64,000 nucleotides of DNA from Enoplolaimus lenunculus. Taxonomy: Eukaryota > Nematoda > Enoplea > Enoplida > Thoracostomopsidae. The stretch's first letter is position 1; each line of letters opens with the position of its first letter. The stretch is taken from the NCBI GenBank assembly GCA_030248215.1, contig JASANG010001737.1:423501-487500 (forward strand), in the 5' to 3' direction. Under the pieces are notes generated by a model that worked only from the letters and a program-made list of their open reading frames with translations, was not told where the DNA came from and did not search any database. This document shows, piece after piece, positions 63,883 through 64,000 of the stretch. The translations under genes were made by a program, and so were the position numbers.

Positions 63883-64000
63883 CATGTAAAAGAACGAGGG
63901 CGGAAATAGAAAAGCTTAAGCTTTAGACTAAATGTTTTGCTCACAAGCTTAGATGTAAGTTTTGCTTAGGCTTAGGTTTAAGTTCATATTCTTACGCTTA
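63883..64000. mobile_element. hAT-like MITE with TTAGGC units, running off the window
   Basis: Starts GGCCCATGTAAAAGAACGAG and reaches the end of the window in CTTAGGCTTAGGTTTAAG text, so only the left part is seen. Confidence 0.8.

Overview
The window is nuclear DNA of an invertebrate animal. Genes are split by introns with GT..AG ends, the DNA is AT-rich, and most of the sequence is small non-autonomous DNA transposons (MITEs) and tRNA-derived elements. I cannot name the phylum. Two weak pointers to a nematode or another lineage with spliced-leader trans-splicing are the many TTAGGC-type hexamers, which match the nematode telomere unit but sit inside one MITE family, and a splice-acceptor-like site just upstream of several start codons. 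I see no LTR element, Polinton, LINE or CRISPR array.

Seven protein genes and one tRNA gene are supported. From left to right: an intronless carbohydrate sulfotransferase on the minus strand (10830-12167); a plus-strand run of a C18orf21-like two-exon gene (17968-18958), a four-exon MALSU1/RsfS mitochondrial ribosome silencing factor (20419-24025) and an eight-exon CRYZ-type quinone oxidoreductase (25364-31168); a tRNA-Val(UAC) (33581-33653); on the minus strand CCDC47 (37515-44036, first coding exon not found) and the ten-exon mitochondrial ATP synthase beta subunit (48346-56067, complete, 539 aa); and a second intronless sulfotransferase, paralogous to the first, on the plus strand (60366-61493). 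Exon limits were set by hand from splice signals, reading phase and family conservation; phases join without error except for one single-base discrepancy in CRYZ exon 5.

The spaces between genes and the introns are packed with repeats: (1) a hAT-like MITE with 8-bp target duplications and arrays of CCTAAG/TTAGGC units, in about eighteen full or partial copies; (2) a TA-flanked, almost wholly palindromic MITE in five copies; (3) a CAGTGGCGGATCC-ended hAT-like MITE with perfect 8-bp duplications; (4) a GTAGTGACCC-ended MITE; (5) a TGTAGCCA-ended MITE; (6) elements ending in GGTTGCACCCTG-like repeats; (7) tRNA-derived elements, including a composite unit of about 580 bp with 6-bp target duplications; and several local tandem repeats. 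Insertions nest up to three deep at 16604-17588.

The genes do not form one pathway. ATP synthase beta and the ribosome silencing factor act in mitochondria, CCDC47 in membrane-protein insertion at the ER, the C18orf21-like protein probably in RNase MRP/P biology, CRYZ in quinone reduction and the two sulfotransferases in Golgi glycan sulfation.
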